A DNA stretch of 25,083 nt from Apostichopus leukothele (lineage: Eukaryota > Echinodermata > Holothuroidea > Aspidochirotida > Stichopodidae), in contig JAAAKB020318715.1 in assembly GCA_010014835.2 (NCBI GenBank), positions 1-25,083 of the forward strand, in the 5' to 3' direction. Position numbers and translations under genes: made by a program. The notes under the pieces are model-generated. The model was not told the origin of the DNA. It made no database searches and worked only from the letters and a program-made list of their open reading frames with translations. Each line of letters begins with the position of its first letter. Position 1 is the first letter of the stretch. Positions 9,801-19,200 of the stretch are shown piece by piece.

Positions 9801-11324
9801 AAAATGTTTTATCCAATAAGTTATATTTCAAACTAGGTACGTCTGGACTGAAATGTTGTAATAATTAACTAATAATGATCCCTACAAAACAAATCCAGAA
9901 ATATTCATTGCGTCAAAGTTGTGGTAGATAATACTGGCACACTAAAAAGAAAATGTATTTTGAAAATCCATGTTAACAAGGAAATAACACTGGGTTCCAA
10001 TATTTTAACCATTGTACATGCGGAAGTTTAACACTGTGATGTTGCAGTAAGCATATCGTATGAATCATGAGGGGAAAAAATAGTGTATATAACTAAACGT
10101 CATTAGTAACTGTTTTTCTCTCGAGGCAATTATGAATCTATAATTATCAGAAAACCTGACACATTTGGTTGCACACATTGTCATTATTTATTTTAGTCTT
10201 AGTCTGATGTAATTGCTGTCAGACTTAGTAATCATGATATATACTATTGAAAGTATTTCCATGGTTGAATTTTAATTTTAGATTTTGCAACAACAGGCAT
10301 CCTGGATGAAGAAACAAAAGACGGGTTTGAGGAAACCAGCTCCACAACAAACGGAGAACAGTGTCCATTTGAAGCGAATAATGAAGCTGGCTTCCAAGAT
10401 GTTAGACCAAATGCTATTGCAGATGAAATAAAAGACATCGAGCAGCCACACGATGTACTTACATTAGGGTCAGATATTATGATTCTGATGGATAACGCGA
10501 TCAAGTCTTATACTTGGGAAGGCAAATTAGTCAAAAAGTACCAGAAAGAGGGCTTCAAACCCTTTGCAGGAGCTGCGTATGAAGGGAAGCTTTATGTTAC
10601 TGATAAAGAGAGCAAATGTATTGTAACATTTGACAACAATTTAAACCGATTGAACGAATTTGGCAACGATCATCTTGCAGAGCCGGGTGGCATAACTGTT
10701 TGTGCAGGAAAGGGCTTCTTGTTAGTTCTTAATGGTAGAAGTGTGGAAAATGCTGGAATATCAGTATTTAAACTGGACGGGACATATGTAAAGGATTTTG
10801 GTTCCAGGGAATTATCCGATCCATGGTACATTAAATGCAATTATCGAAACGAGCTGCTCGTTTCGGATAATGGTAACAAGAAAATGAAAACATTTGACAT
10901 CGAGACCGAGAAATTGGTTGATAGCTTTAGTACTAATCTTGATGGAACACCTATGCACTGTAGGGGTATATCTGTTGACCAAGAAAACAACATATATGTG
11001 GCTCTTCGGGCACCAGGATATCGCTCTCAAATGGAATGTATTATAAAGTATAATGCACAAGGTTTTCAATTACAGAAATATCTAGAAAGTCCTCCTCCGA
11101 ACCAGACTTTCAAAAACTTTTGGAAATCAATGCCACTTGGACATCACATTGATAGCATTGCTGAAGATGTTTTGTCGGTTGGTCGAAAAAGTGAAGGATT
11201 AAACTTTGCCAGAGGATTGCATTTCATAGAACGCTGGGATGAGCAGTATCTGATGATTGTGGACGCAGGAAACAAACGCGTTTCGATTCTTGAAATCACA
11301 TCTCGTAACAAGATGGACTTTTAA
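3752..11324 (+). CDS. Ig(V)-Ig(C2)-Ig(C2)-TM-NHL propeller receptor, 12 exons
   Basis: Coding exons are 3752-3818, 4246-4566, 4890-5522, 6045-6152, 6503-6543, 6699-6720, 6855-6872, 7126-7175, 7463-7514, 9428-9456, 9639-9696 and 10282-11324. All junctions are GT-AG, every phase matches its neighbour, and the total is 2442 nt, giving 813 residues and a stop. Predicted order: signal peptide (1 to about 19), V-like Ig (about 26-128), two C2-like Ig domains (about 140-238 and 242-340), TM helix (about 354-375), acidic low-complexity cytoplasmic linker (377 to about 520), six-bladed NHL-type beta-propeller (about 524-810). Five N-glycosylation sequons lie in the ectodomain. By analogy, Ig domains bind ligands or neighbouring cells, and NHL propellers of TRIM-NHL/Brat proteins bind RNA or protein. 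A receptor carrying signals to an NHL effector at the membrane is inference. No RING, B-box, kinase or clear ITIM/ITAM was seen. The small-exon joins are the least certain part; a transcript would settle them. Confidence 0.75.
4246..4566 (+). CDS. Exon 2: V-like Ig domain lacking the second canonical cysteine
   Basis: A symmetrical 1-1 phase exon of 321 nt encoding one Ig domain (residues 23-129). The B-strand cysteine is C45 (VIDCTL) and the core tryptophan W56 (GIYWYE). An extra cysteine, C28, lies near the N-terminus. At the F strand the usual YxC is Y107-E108-V109 within HEHEYEV, so the conserved disulfide partner is absent. I recall this HEH-type ending from invertebrate deuterostome V-domain families, so it is probably ancestral rather than damage. 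One N-glycosylation sequon (NIT) is present. Confidence 0.8.
4890..5522 (+). CDS. Exon 3: two C2-like Ig domains in one exon
   Basis: A single 633-nt exon, phase 1 on both sides, encodes residues 130-340. The first domain has C160 (ISCSVEG), W173 (VQWF) and C218 (MLICKSF). The second has C263 (ALECTN), W273 (LLWKRK) and C322 in the classical GGEYACF motif. An additional cysteine pair (C142, C148) precedes the first domain. Four sequons (NFT, NGT, NNT, NLS) suggest glycosylation. Ig domains are usually one per exon, so the intron between these two was probably lost. Confidence 0.85.
5861..5900. repeat. 10-bp tandem repeat, four units
   Basis: Two perfect copies of GTAAATTGAT followed by two diverged copies (GTAAACTGAT and GTAAAATGAA), within intron 3 of the Ig-NHL gene. 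A short minisatellite, probably neutral. Confidence 0.85.
6045..6152 (+). CDS. Exon 4: stalk and transmembrane helix
   Basis: A 108-nt symmetrical phase-1 exon. It encodes a short Pro/His/Glu/Lys stalk, then about 22 hydrophobic residues (354-375, MWIIICIVIF...LIFYM) and an arginine. The basic residues continue into exon 5 (H-R-R-Q-K), forming a stop-transfer sequence that fixes a type I topology with the Ig domains outside and the C-terminus in the cytoplasm. Confidence 0.85.
6503..7514 (+). CDS. Exons 5-9: juxtamembrane small-exon series
   Basis: Five short exons encode cytoplasmic residues 377-437: 6503-6543 (41 nt, basic, includes GYSDKLQ), 6699-6720 (22 nt), 6855-6872 (18 nt, HYVCK), 7126-7175 (50 nt, Asn/Lys rich) and 7463-7514 (52 nt). 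Phases run 1-0, 0-1, 1-1, 1-0, 0-1 and join without breaking the frame. The 18-nt microexon is symmetrical, so skipping it removes six residues including a tyrosine. The linker has no recognised domain. Y385 and the microexon tyrosine are possible phosphorylation or trafficking sites, but neither matches a strict ITIM. Individual microexons are less certain than the domain exons. Confidence 0.6.
7515..9427 (+). other. Intron 9 of the Ig-NHL gene
   Basis: The longest intron of the gene. It contains a tRNA-derived SINE near its 3' end (about 9066-9338) and an A-rich stretch near 8445-8490. Small open frames on both strands around 7876-8307 and 8893-9090 have no recognisable product. Confidence 0.6.
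9066..9338 (+). mobile_element. tRNA-derived SINE
   Basis: The head resembles a type II (Leu/Ser-like) tRNA with a long variable region. A perfect A-box-like TGGCCGAGTGG lies at 9076-9086 and a B-box-like AGTTCGATACC at 9138-9148. An unrelated body of about 170 bp follows and the element fades into an A-rich tail (AAACAAACAAAAAAC). This head-body-tail layout is that of a pol III-transcribed SINE mobilised by a LINE partner, in sense orientation in intron 9. Flanking target-site duplications were not clear by eye. A functional tRNA is unlikely because the acceptor stem and anticodon region do not pair well. Confidence 0.75.
9428..9696 (+). CDS. Exons 10-11: cytoplasmic linker
   Basis: Two short exons, 9428-9456 (29 nt, phase 1-0, Pro/His/Glu/Asp rich) and 9639-9696 (58 nt, phase 0-1, Ser/Thr rich), encode residues 438-466. 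Splice sites are AACAG and GTGAGT for the first, TTATAG and GTATAT for the second. Together they form a symmetrical 87-nt cassette that could be skipped without changing the frame. No motif beyond a flexible phosphorylatable linker is visible. Confidence 0.55.
10282..11324 (+). CDS. Exon 12: NHL-type six-bladed beta-propeller
   Basis: A large terminal exon entered in phase 1 (TTTTAG acceptor), with an in-frame stop just upstream of the acceptor, so it must be spliced in. After an acidic Ser/Thr-rich stretch, six repeats follow from about residue 524. Typical NHL signatures are VSDNGNKKMKTFD (blade 4, D662) and IVDAGNKRVSILE (blade 6, D794), matching the family pattern VaDxGNxRVqvF. Blades 2, 3 and 5 carry diverged versions (LYVTDKESK, ISVFKLDG, ISVDQENNIYVA). 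The first in-frame methionine lies inside the propeller (residues 531-533), so a stand-alone product from this exon would lose the first strand. The nearest relatives by motif are TRIM2/3/71 and Brat propellers. TAA stop at 11322-11324. Confidence 0.88.
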
Positions 11325-13101
11325 AAAAAGTTAAACTTAAAAAAATGCTTAACCCAGCTTTAAACCTTCACATTGGTATTCTATCTATCTAAATATATAT
11401 ATATATTTCTTGTAAAAGTTGAAAAACCAGGAACAGTAAAAAAATAGCATTCGAACACGGGCCTTGCCGCTTTGTATGCGGGCAACTTAATCAACAAGTG
11501 CATATACGCTTTTTGTATATATACATATAGTCTCGCTGGCTAAGTAATTTAATGAAATACTCGTTACATCACCAAAATTAAATGAAATGTTACAGGAAAT
11601 ATTACTTCTTGCACGATATATTTCATATTTGTCAAGTTTAGAAATGTTGATTTTGATAAAGGTGTAAATTTGTCTCTTATTCTTATTCTCTTTGTTTTCT
11701 CATATCAGTACGAAGTCTTTTGAAGTTCCTTGTGTCATTACAACGTGTATTTGTTTGGTCAACAAACCAAATATTTGTAACCGATGGATATGATTGTTTA
11801 TTGTGCTACAAAGATATGTACTTAACTCATTACGATTTGAATCGTCATAAATGAAAACAGATGTTATCTAAGTGCTAACTCCATTACATTGAGATCAGTC
11901 ATCCGAAACGAAACGTATCGGGTTTTTTCTATTCAATTCTTTTGTTAACTTCTCTTTATATTTCAGAGCTAAATTTACACTAAAAGAATTAACATGTATT
12001 ATATATAACACTCCAAACCAACAAGAAATGTGACTTTTGTCATTTTATTGACATTATATCTCGCAGTACAGTTCCAATGATCTTCACATATTATATATGT
12101 ATACCCTGCGTGTATCGAGAGACAGTTGTCATAGCCTTTGTTCATGGAATTTACTGAAGACAAGTAAGGTATGAATAGATTAGTTTATTAATGCGTAAAA
12201 AAAAACACATTTATTACAGCTTACCTTAAATCTCCATGTTGATTTATTGGATGAGAGAAAGTTTGATTTAGGTAAATTAATCAAGTATATAGGATACATC
12301 TCTGGTTCGATTAAATAACATAGGTCTCTAAGAGCAATAATATAACATATTACAGACTAAACATTCTGCGTTGCGTAATATGGTTGTTTCCAGTGTGACA
12401 ATGTAGCCCTCACCATAACTATTTCAACCTTGATATTATTTTTCCGAATTCCAGCCATGTCACAATATTCGAGGTCACCATAAAACGAAACTATGATCAT
12501 GGAATGATGTTGCCTGCATGTACTACTTGATTCATTAGTGGTATGATACCTCCCCAGCAATTGGATATGAAGTTGTATGACTGATCAAGCGGTGTAGTGA
12601 ACTGAGATATTAACATGTTACAATCTCAGATGTAAATATCTGAAAGCCTCATGATATTGAAATATCAATTAGTTCATTTGGATACCGCTTATTTTTCATA
12701 AAGCTACGATCTTATCCCGACAGATCTGCCAACTGGGCCAACAGTTAATCATTTTCGTTGCCGAATTGCTAAAATCTGGCTGGCAAATATGTTCGGGCGT
12801 CTGAGATTGTATCGGGCGTGTTAAGGTGGATTTTAGTGAGACCTCACAGGACATATCAAAACCTTGGTGCGTATAACAATTACAATGGACAAGAAGAGCT
12901 AAGGAACTCAGCAACGTGGAATGCAGTGCTTACAGTTGTTTCGTTGCTACACTATTTTGTACGGATGCCTACTGCGGACGATGAAATTGATATAGGCTTG
13001 TGCACCATGATCGTAATGTACAAATATATATAGGTCTATATGTGATGGCAGTATGGTCCATTTTTAGTAACGTAGAATAGGTTTTTAAAAGACTACTTTA
13101 G
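11325..13101. other. 3' UTR of the Ig-NHL gene and intergenic sequence
   Basis: An A-rich stretch follows the stop, then a short TA run (11393-11406). The first plausible poly(A) signal variant is ATTAAA at 11577-11582. Beyond it, AT-rich sequence carries small open frames on both strands (12357-12560, 12696-12914, 12818-13033). None has domains or splice context, so I call no gene. Confidence 0.5.
11577..11582 (+). terminator. Possible poly(A) signal (ATTAAA)
   Basis: The common variant hexamer, about 250 nt downstream of the Ig-NHL stop codon. No canonical AATAAA was noticed between the stop and this site. The assignment is positional only. Confidence 0.3.
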
Positions 13102-13525
13102 TTGACTTCAAATGTAAATGGACCCGTGTGAAATTCCACAGCGACTTTGCTCTCACCAAGGGTAATTTACATGCTAAGTTTGTAATTCAACAAAATTCAA
13201 TTAATCCTTCTGTTGACAAGATATTCAGACTTTCACTTCTGCTGACTTCAAATGACCTGTCACATGAGTCCAAAATAAGAGGGATTTTCTAAACAATATG
13301 GGCCATTTACATGCCAGGTATAATATCCTTCAAATTACCCTTCCTAAAAAATATCGTTTTTACAAGCAGTTTACAAGTTTTCAAAAGTTTTACCTCTGAT
13401 AACCTGTGACCTCACCAAAATCAATTAGGGATTTTTACATAATATGGAATACCCCCATGAAAAGTATGAGTTTAATGCAAGTTTCATTTATTGAGATATC
13501 GTGTTTACAAGAAAGTGCCACATAC
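13102..13525. repeat. Diverged tandem repeat, period about 140-147 bp, about 3 units
   Basis: Units can be anchored by TGACTTCAAATG at 13103 and 13243 and by ACCTGT at 13255 and 13402. Shared blocks in register include TCACCAAAATCAAT-like, GGGATTTT-like, CCATTTACATGCCA-like and ATATCGTGTTTACAAG-like pieces. The units are diverged from each other and the last fades where the Penelope-like fossil begins. I recall similar GACCTCACCAAAA...TTTACAAG repeats as abundant in marine invertebrate genomes; the family name is not known to me. Confidence 0.7.
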
Positions 13526-13569
13526 ACATATACTCACGCGTGTAGTTGCCATACACGCCACTAAGAATA

Positions 13570-14520
13570 GTTGGCCTTTAATCAAGGTCTTCGCTTTCTC
13601 CGATGTTCCTCTCGTTGTCACTTGTCATCCCTGCTTGACTCTTCTTTTCCAAATGTTTAACAGACATAACCATATCCTTTACGCATCAGATCGTCGTCAA
13701 AGAACCATTTTGGAGGAGCCATTTATCGCTCACAGACGTCCTTGTTACCTGCTTATCTACTAGTCAATGCTGCTGTACAACAGCTAACTTCCAACTACAT
13801 CTCTGTTCAGCAGGTACTTACAAATACTCAATTTGTACTTCCACAATGTCCACATCTCAGAAACAGATCATTTCACCAGTTCCTTCATTCAGCATACGCA
13901 CAAAACAAAATGTTACATCACTTGCATCACACCTAATGTCATTTATCTAAGTTTTTGCAGTACCTATTATTTAACATGTAGGTGAGACCAAAATCGCTCT
14001 AACGAAGTATTTCTATGGCCACAAATCCACAACCAACACTTCGAAGACTAGAACTGCAGGTGGCTAACATTTCCTAACCACTATTTCAAGTATGGTTCTA
14101 CAAGGCATTGCAGTTTTAGGTAACCGCCCCGTCACTGTTCGCCACATGAAACGATGATAAATCCAAGGCATCAGCACCATTCAACACCCGCAAGTTATCG
14201 CTGTCCTGTTCCCTCTTCCCACTTTATCCATCCTCTCACTTATTCCTCCCACCTTCAGAGGTTGTCCTACCTAATCACTCTTCTTTCCATTCACTTATAT
14301 TACAAATAAACTCACATTGTTACACTACTCAGTCTATAATCATATTAGCACCTCTCTTTTCTTCTCACCTCTCCTTTATCGTGTCCCATTTCGCCTCAAC
14401 AATTGTCCAGTTTAGTTGTCTGTCCATCTGTCTCGTTTCTTGTAATCTTGGTCCGTTTTTCTTTTAGTTAGCCTTTGAAGAAGAACAATAGAAACGAAAC
14501 GTCAAGCCTTCTAATCTGTA
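13570..14520 (+). mobile_element. Fossil Penelope-like element (RT C-terminal part plus GIY-YIG endonuclease)
   Basis: Plus-strand remnants show the order expected for a Penelope-like retroelement. There is a VPLVVT...HP segment and a PFIAHRRP block, typical of the region between reverse transcriptase and endonuclease (about 13600-13740). Next comes a cysteine-containing stretch with ITPNV (about 13920-13940) and a VGET...FYGHKS match of the GIY-YIG endonuclease (about 13980-14040). A pyrimidine-rich tail ends near GAAACGTC (14496-14503), a motif often seen near the ends of these elements. The copy is 5'-truncated and broken in several places, so it is an old, inactive fossil. It abuts the tandem repeat on its left. 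Confidence 0.75.
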
Positions 14521-14824
14521 TTTATACCAACGATATTCCGTCCACAAATGAGCTTGATTGATTACTAATAAGAACACTAAAAAACATTGTGCTTTATACT
14601 TTCTTAAAACAAAGTCCATTTCTTTCTTTTTTAAACTTATGTTCTTCTTTAAATATATATTTTTCTAATCTTTCTAGGCAATAACTTAGGACATTTATAC
14701 TGTTTTGGTACCAATAATGGAAATATGTTTAGTCCATGTTACATATTAATATATGTCTATAAAGCGCTTTACATTAAAATAAATATCTTACAGCACTTTG
14801 CACGAGGCTGTGTGAAAGCTGAAC

Positions 14825-14879
14825 AAGTACAATTGTACGAAACACACAGCGTGATAAAATGAATAAAGTAGCCAAAGCA
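14825..14879. repeat. 55-bp direct repeat, copy 1
   Basis: Matches 15041-15095 at 54 of 55 positions. The copies are 216 bp apart (start to start), in the same orientation. The near identity indicates recent duplication or conversion, or sub-repeats of an unrecognised element. Confidence 0.88.
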
Positions 14880-15040
14880 ACATCAGAAATTGAATGAATA
14901 AATAAATTGGTCAATTAATGAAACTTGAATATACAAGGATCAGACGAAACAAATACAAAATAAGATCAGTCATTAAAGTACATGATACGAAAGAAGTTTT
15001 GACTTGGGACTTTCAAGTTGGAACAATCAAAAGTGGTATA

Positions 15041-15095
15041 AAGTGCAATTGTACGAAACACACAGCGTGATAAAATGAATAAAGTAGCCAAAGCA
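15041..15095. repeat. 55-bp direct repeat, copy 2
   Basis: Second copy of 14825-14879 with one A/G difference near its start. The intervening 161 bp is not duplicated. No open frame or known element was recognised around it. Confidence 0.88.
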
Positions 15096-16171
15096 GTGGG
15101 ACGTTCCATAGTTGTGGTGCACACATATGAAACTCCCTGTTACCATACAGTAAACCTTTGAATTCACCCATTCACGTGCCATTTAAGAGGAGATATATAT
15201 TTATGAACTATTTACATATAATGCTAACCGATGTTTACATATCAACCACATGTTATCAAATGCAAATCCTATATTTGTATTGCCTTAACATATGAAGGAC
15301 TGTAAAACATAAACTGTCTCAGTATCTAAGTACCTTATCTAAGGTATTGAGTTTTTCACGAGACACAAGTCTTAAACCAATATGGAATTTGCTATAATCT
15401 GAGATGGATACGATCAAACACGCCCTTTGGATCTTTTCCTACCCATGGTAGGTACACGCCTAAGTTTATTCATTACTGTTCATCAATAAAACGCCAGTAC
15501 ATGGATACTATACGTGTTTTAATGTAATAACTTTTTGTCATTGCTTGAATACTCGATATGACTGACCTAAATTACAGTTGAAAATACAGGTGTTTGTCGG
15601 TAAGTATTAACTACTAAAAGAATAAAATAAAATACAAAAAATTTGTATAAATTGTTATTTCAACGTAAGAAAAATTGTTAATATAACAATTTTGGAAGTC
15701 AGGATAATGTGACATTGACTGTAGGTATGAGGTGTAGGCTACACTAGGCTCTTATTCAAGCTACAGTGTGGAACGCATTTTGGTTTGTTACCTTTTTTAG
15801 GCGAAGTCACCAAGGAAAGAACCCTCGCACGAAAAACAAAACAAACGTACTCAGTCCCCTTGAATGTCTGTGTTATCATCGTCAGGTGTGTATCTTGATT
15901 CCTCTAGAAGGGGAACATAATGCTATACATGAATTTAGTCAAAAGGCCGAGAAGCATATTCTTTCCATGCAAAAGAATGAATTGAAATGCATATAACAGT
16001 AGCTTCTTATTAACTACCTGTGATATTCATAGGAGAATTCTCACGGGGTGAAAATTTAAACATGAAGAATAGGTCATTCAAAGAATGAATTAAACTTTAT
16101 TTGGTTATTTATAATCTAACTTGTATGATGTAAAATTGTCAAGCTTCATAATTTGGCTTTGCAGCTTTACG
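15096..16171. other. Upstream region of the DED-like gene
   Basis: AT-rich. A small palindrome (AAAATTGTTA and TAACAATTTT) lies near 15670-15695. A 76-codon plus-strand frame at 15766-15996 has no recognisable motif. The sequence just before the DED gene's ATG (TTTGCAG at 16157-16163) would serve as a 3' splice site, so a 5' UTR exon may lie somewhere in this stretch. Confidence 0.45.
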
Positions 16172-16223
16172 ATGGCTTCCTCTACCAGTAACGCTAATGT
16201 ATATGTCGATGAGTACTATCCAA
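16172..16223 (+). CDS. DED gene exon 1
   Basis: The ATG has A at -3 and G at +4. It encodes 17 residues (MASSTSNANVYVDEYYP) with no signal peptide, so the product is probably cytoplasmic. It ends at GTAAGT in phase 1, matching the entry phase of the next exon. Confidence 0.6.
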
Positions 16224-19200
16224 GTAAGTACGGAAATACTTAAGTTATTATTAAAACATCTCTTTTTATTTCAGTGAAGTACAATATTAATTTTGAGCAG
16301 CTTATTCACCAACGCAAAATGCTACGTTAAACGTGCCGATGTTGTATATTGTCAGGTTAACATACCTTGATACCAAAAACGTCTTAAAAACTATTAGAGA
16401 AACGAAGGTCATGAATATGATATATGATTCAAAATGTGAAAATTTACCTAATAAGAAATTATTGTATCTTTACACGATGTAACTTTCGACACTAGGTGCA
16501 GTTGGTCCGGAAAATCACACACTGATATTTCGAGATGCTATAAGATAAACTTTACATGTTCATGCTCATTAGAAACCTGCAGTTGGGTTCTTGGTAGCGT
16601 TTTAGCTGTTTTTGGACGATTGCCATTATTTGTTTTATTTTTTGGTTATTAATTATACATGATTATTCGCAACGAAGCAAAGAAGATGCATAATGGATCG
16701 GTAAGTGGTCAATGTACCGTTTTTTGTCAACAAAGTTCTAAGATACAAACGAATCTAATCTTTTGTATGTTCATTTGGTCCGGTTGAAGGGATATGTTTC
16801 TATAGAAATTATCTGTTTACTTTCCTTCATCTTTATGATTCACAAGTTTCCTTTCGATGATGCTTTAATAAGTCAAATTACTGTTTTTCAATATATTGTT
16901 TTTAAGGAAGATCAATAAAGCCGAACAACTTCAGTATAATTGAATACACTTTTTATACCTATATAAACACCTACATATTAAGGAGACTGTACTAAGATAT
17001 GTTTTTACAACAGTGCCGTGTGTTTTATCTTGTACAGGTTTTCGGAAGTTTAAAGATGGTTTAGCCGATTTGCTGTCGCGTGTAACAATAACTAAGCTGG
17101 TCGACTTCTTCCAATATCCAATTTCATTAAAAAATGAGATTATCCAAGATGAAAATGATCCACGGCTTCGAATGGTCGAGAATATGGAGGTCAGAGGTCA
17201 AATAAAGCCACATGAAATATCAGCGCTTCTGGAAGCATGTAATGACCTTAACCTTCACAGAGAGATATCGTCTGTGAAAAGACTGTTCCAAGAATACGGA
17301 GTGAAGGGTGAATTTCATTAAAATATTTATTTTGAAAAGTTTACTTCTTTTATGCCAATTTGATCTGTAAGTCAACGATAAAGTGCGTCAGATCAGTGTT
17401 TCACCCAGGACAACAGCCTGTTTGCTTTGAATGTGTTACCCGTCAAAGAATAGTTTCATTTTAATGACATAAAAGGAAATACTCAAGTACTAACTCGATG
17501 GCAGATATTTGAGCAGCAACCTTTGCAAATTAGAAAATGTTGAATAAAATAGGATCTAATGAGACCTTATACGAGTACACAAGTTCAAAATGAAAGAATA
17601 TTTGTTTAAAGAAATACAGTTTGCGATTTTTTAATGTATTGTTTTTCTTTTTATGTTGTTCCTGAATCCTCACTATGGGTCCTCCGAAGTAAGTTATAGC
17701 TAATGTTTGATAAACAAGTAATAACTTATGATTTTCAATGTTTTCAAGTATTTTACATTTCTTTGCAATCATTAGTATCGTCTTCATTGCTAACGTCATC
17801 ATCGTCTGTATTACATCACCATTTTCCTTACCATCGACACAGCCATGCCCGAAGAATTCACTATCAACATTACCAAAGTTTCCAATTAAACTTTCAATTC
17901 ACTTTCACATTTGTTATCTCCATCGTTATTGTCAGCGATGACCTTTGCTGATATAAAACATGCCTGTGGCTTTATACTAATAGAACATTGTTCTAACGTT
18001 TACACAAGACATGCACACAATAATTCATCTCTTTAAATTGTTGTTAGGTAAGCATACATAGAACTATATAATTCAACCTGTTTGTTACATATATCCAAAT
18101 ATGGTTTCAACAAGAAATAAATCATTATGTTTCATGTTGTTATATTGAATAAATGTCTTGCAAGTATATCATTTCTTTAATTATCAAATCATAGCGTTGA
18201 AAACAAATTATTGTTTTAGTATACCATAATACAAACGGAATATGTATCGATAAGCACTTTAATGTTACTGCTCAAATATAATATGGTAATTTTAATGTTA
18301 GTTTTAATACTCTTATCACGTTCAATTATAAAAATTAAAATATAGTAATTGTACTTGTTTCAATATCTCAACATCAATTTTCTCGGTTCAGATTAGTTAA
18401 AATAGTTGTTTTATTACTAGGTTGAGGATCCCATAACCCTGAAGAGGCAATGTTTTGAGACAGTTTCCTTTAGAAAGATAGACAGTCAGTCCGTACATAT
18501 GTGTACAATGGCGATTCTGGAGAACGCAGCAAAGAATGAAGTAAGTTAATACAATAATAACAAGGTATTTCAACCAATAAACTTTGCTGATGTATAGCTA
18601 CTGTCTTGTAATTAGTGTTTTCCTAACGTTCGCGGATTGTAATGAATGACATTAGAGTTGCACAGTATGTAAGGTAAAATGACAATCGGACCGGCACCCG
18701 CATCAAATAATGTTTAAATAAATCCCCAAAACTGATGGATGCATGAATATTTTAGATGGTAGGTAGTGAAATTACAATTCCAACGTCACAATTTTGACTC
18801 ATCGTTCAATTCCAAATCTTTTCTTCGATCCATTCAAATTTGAATATATTTCTTTGCCAATTTTCAGCTGTTCATTGACTTATTTCGAGTTCCTACACCA
18901 TATTGTGTTGTTATCATGAGTTGCTATTTAAAAGTTCAGTAATTAGTTCTCCATTTATGCATAATATTTCTTTTTTAAAGATTCCCGTACCACACCTACG
19001 GCTGCATCGGACTTATGGTAAAGCTAAAGGTGGTCATATCATCCTCCAATCTGGACTTCAATTTTCTTGTCCTCCTTCAGTCCAGAAAATAGTCTTAAAT
19101 TCTTTCGGGGAATATGAAGAATTAACGGACAACGAGATGATTTACTTGTTAGTGTGCGTAGAACATTCACGTGCATTGGTGGAGTTGCAGTAAGTTTATT

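Noticed and set aside
10244-10504. Minus-strand open frame over the NHL exon
   Set aside because: Shadow of the plus-strand propeller exon, which has clear NHL repeats.
16659-16700. Possible short coding exon ending at GTAAGT in intron 1 of the DED gene
   Set aside because: It would leave phase 0, which does not fit the phase-1 entry of the DED exon; no further support.
17301-17321. Stop codon soon after the DED domain as the gene's real end
   Set aside because: A phase-0 donor at 17300 joins cleanly to exon 3 at 18421, and three further exons keep the frame, so splicing onward is more likely.
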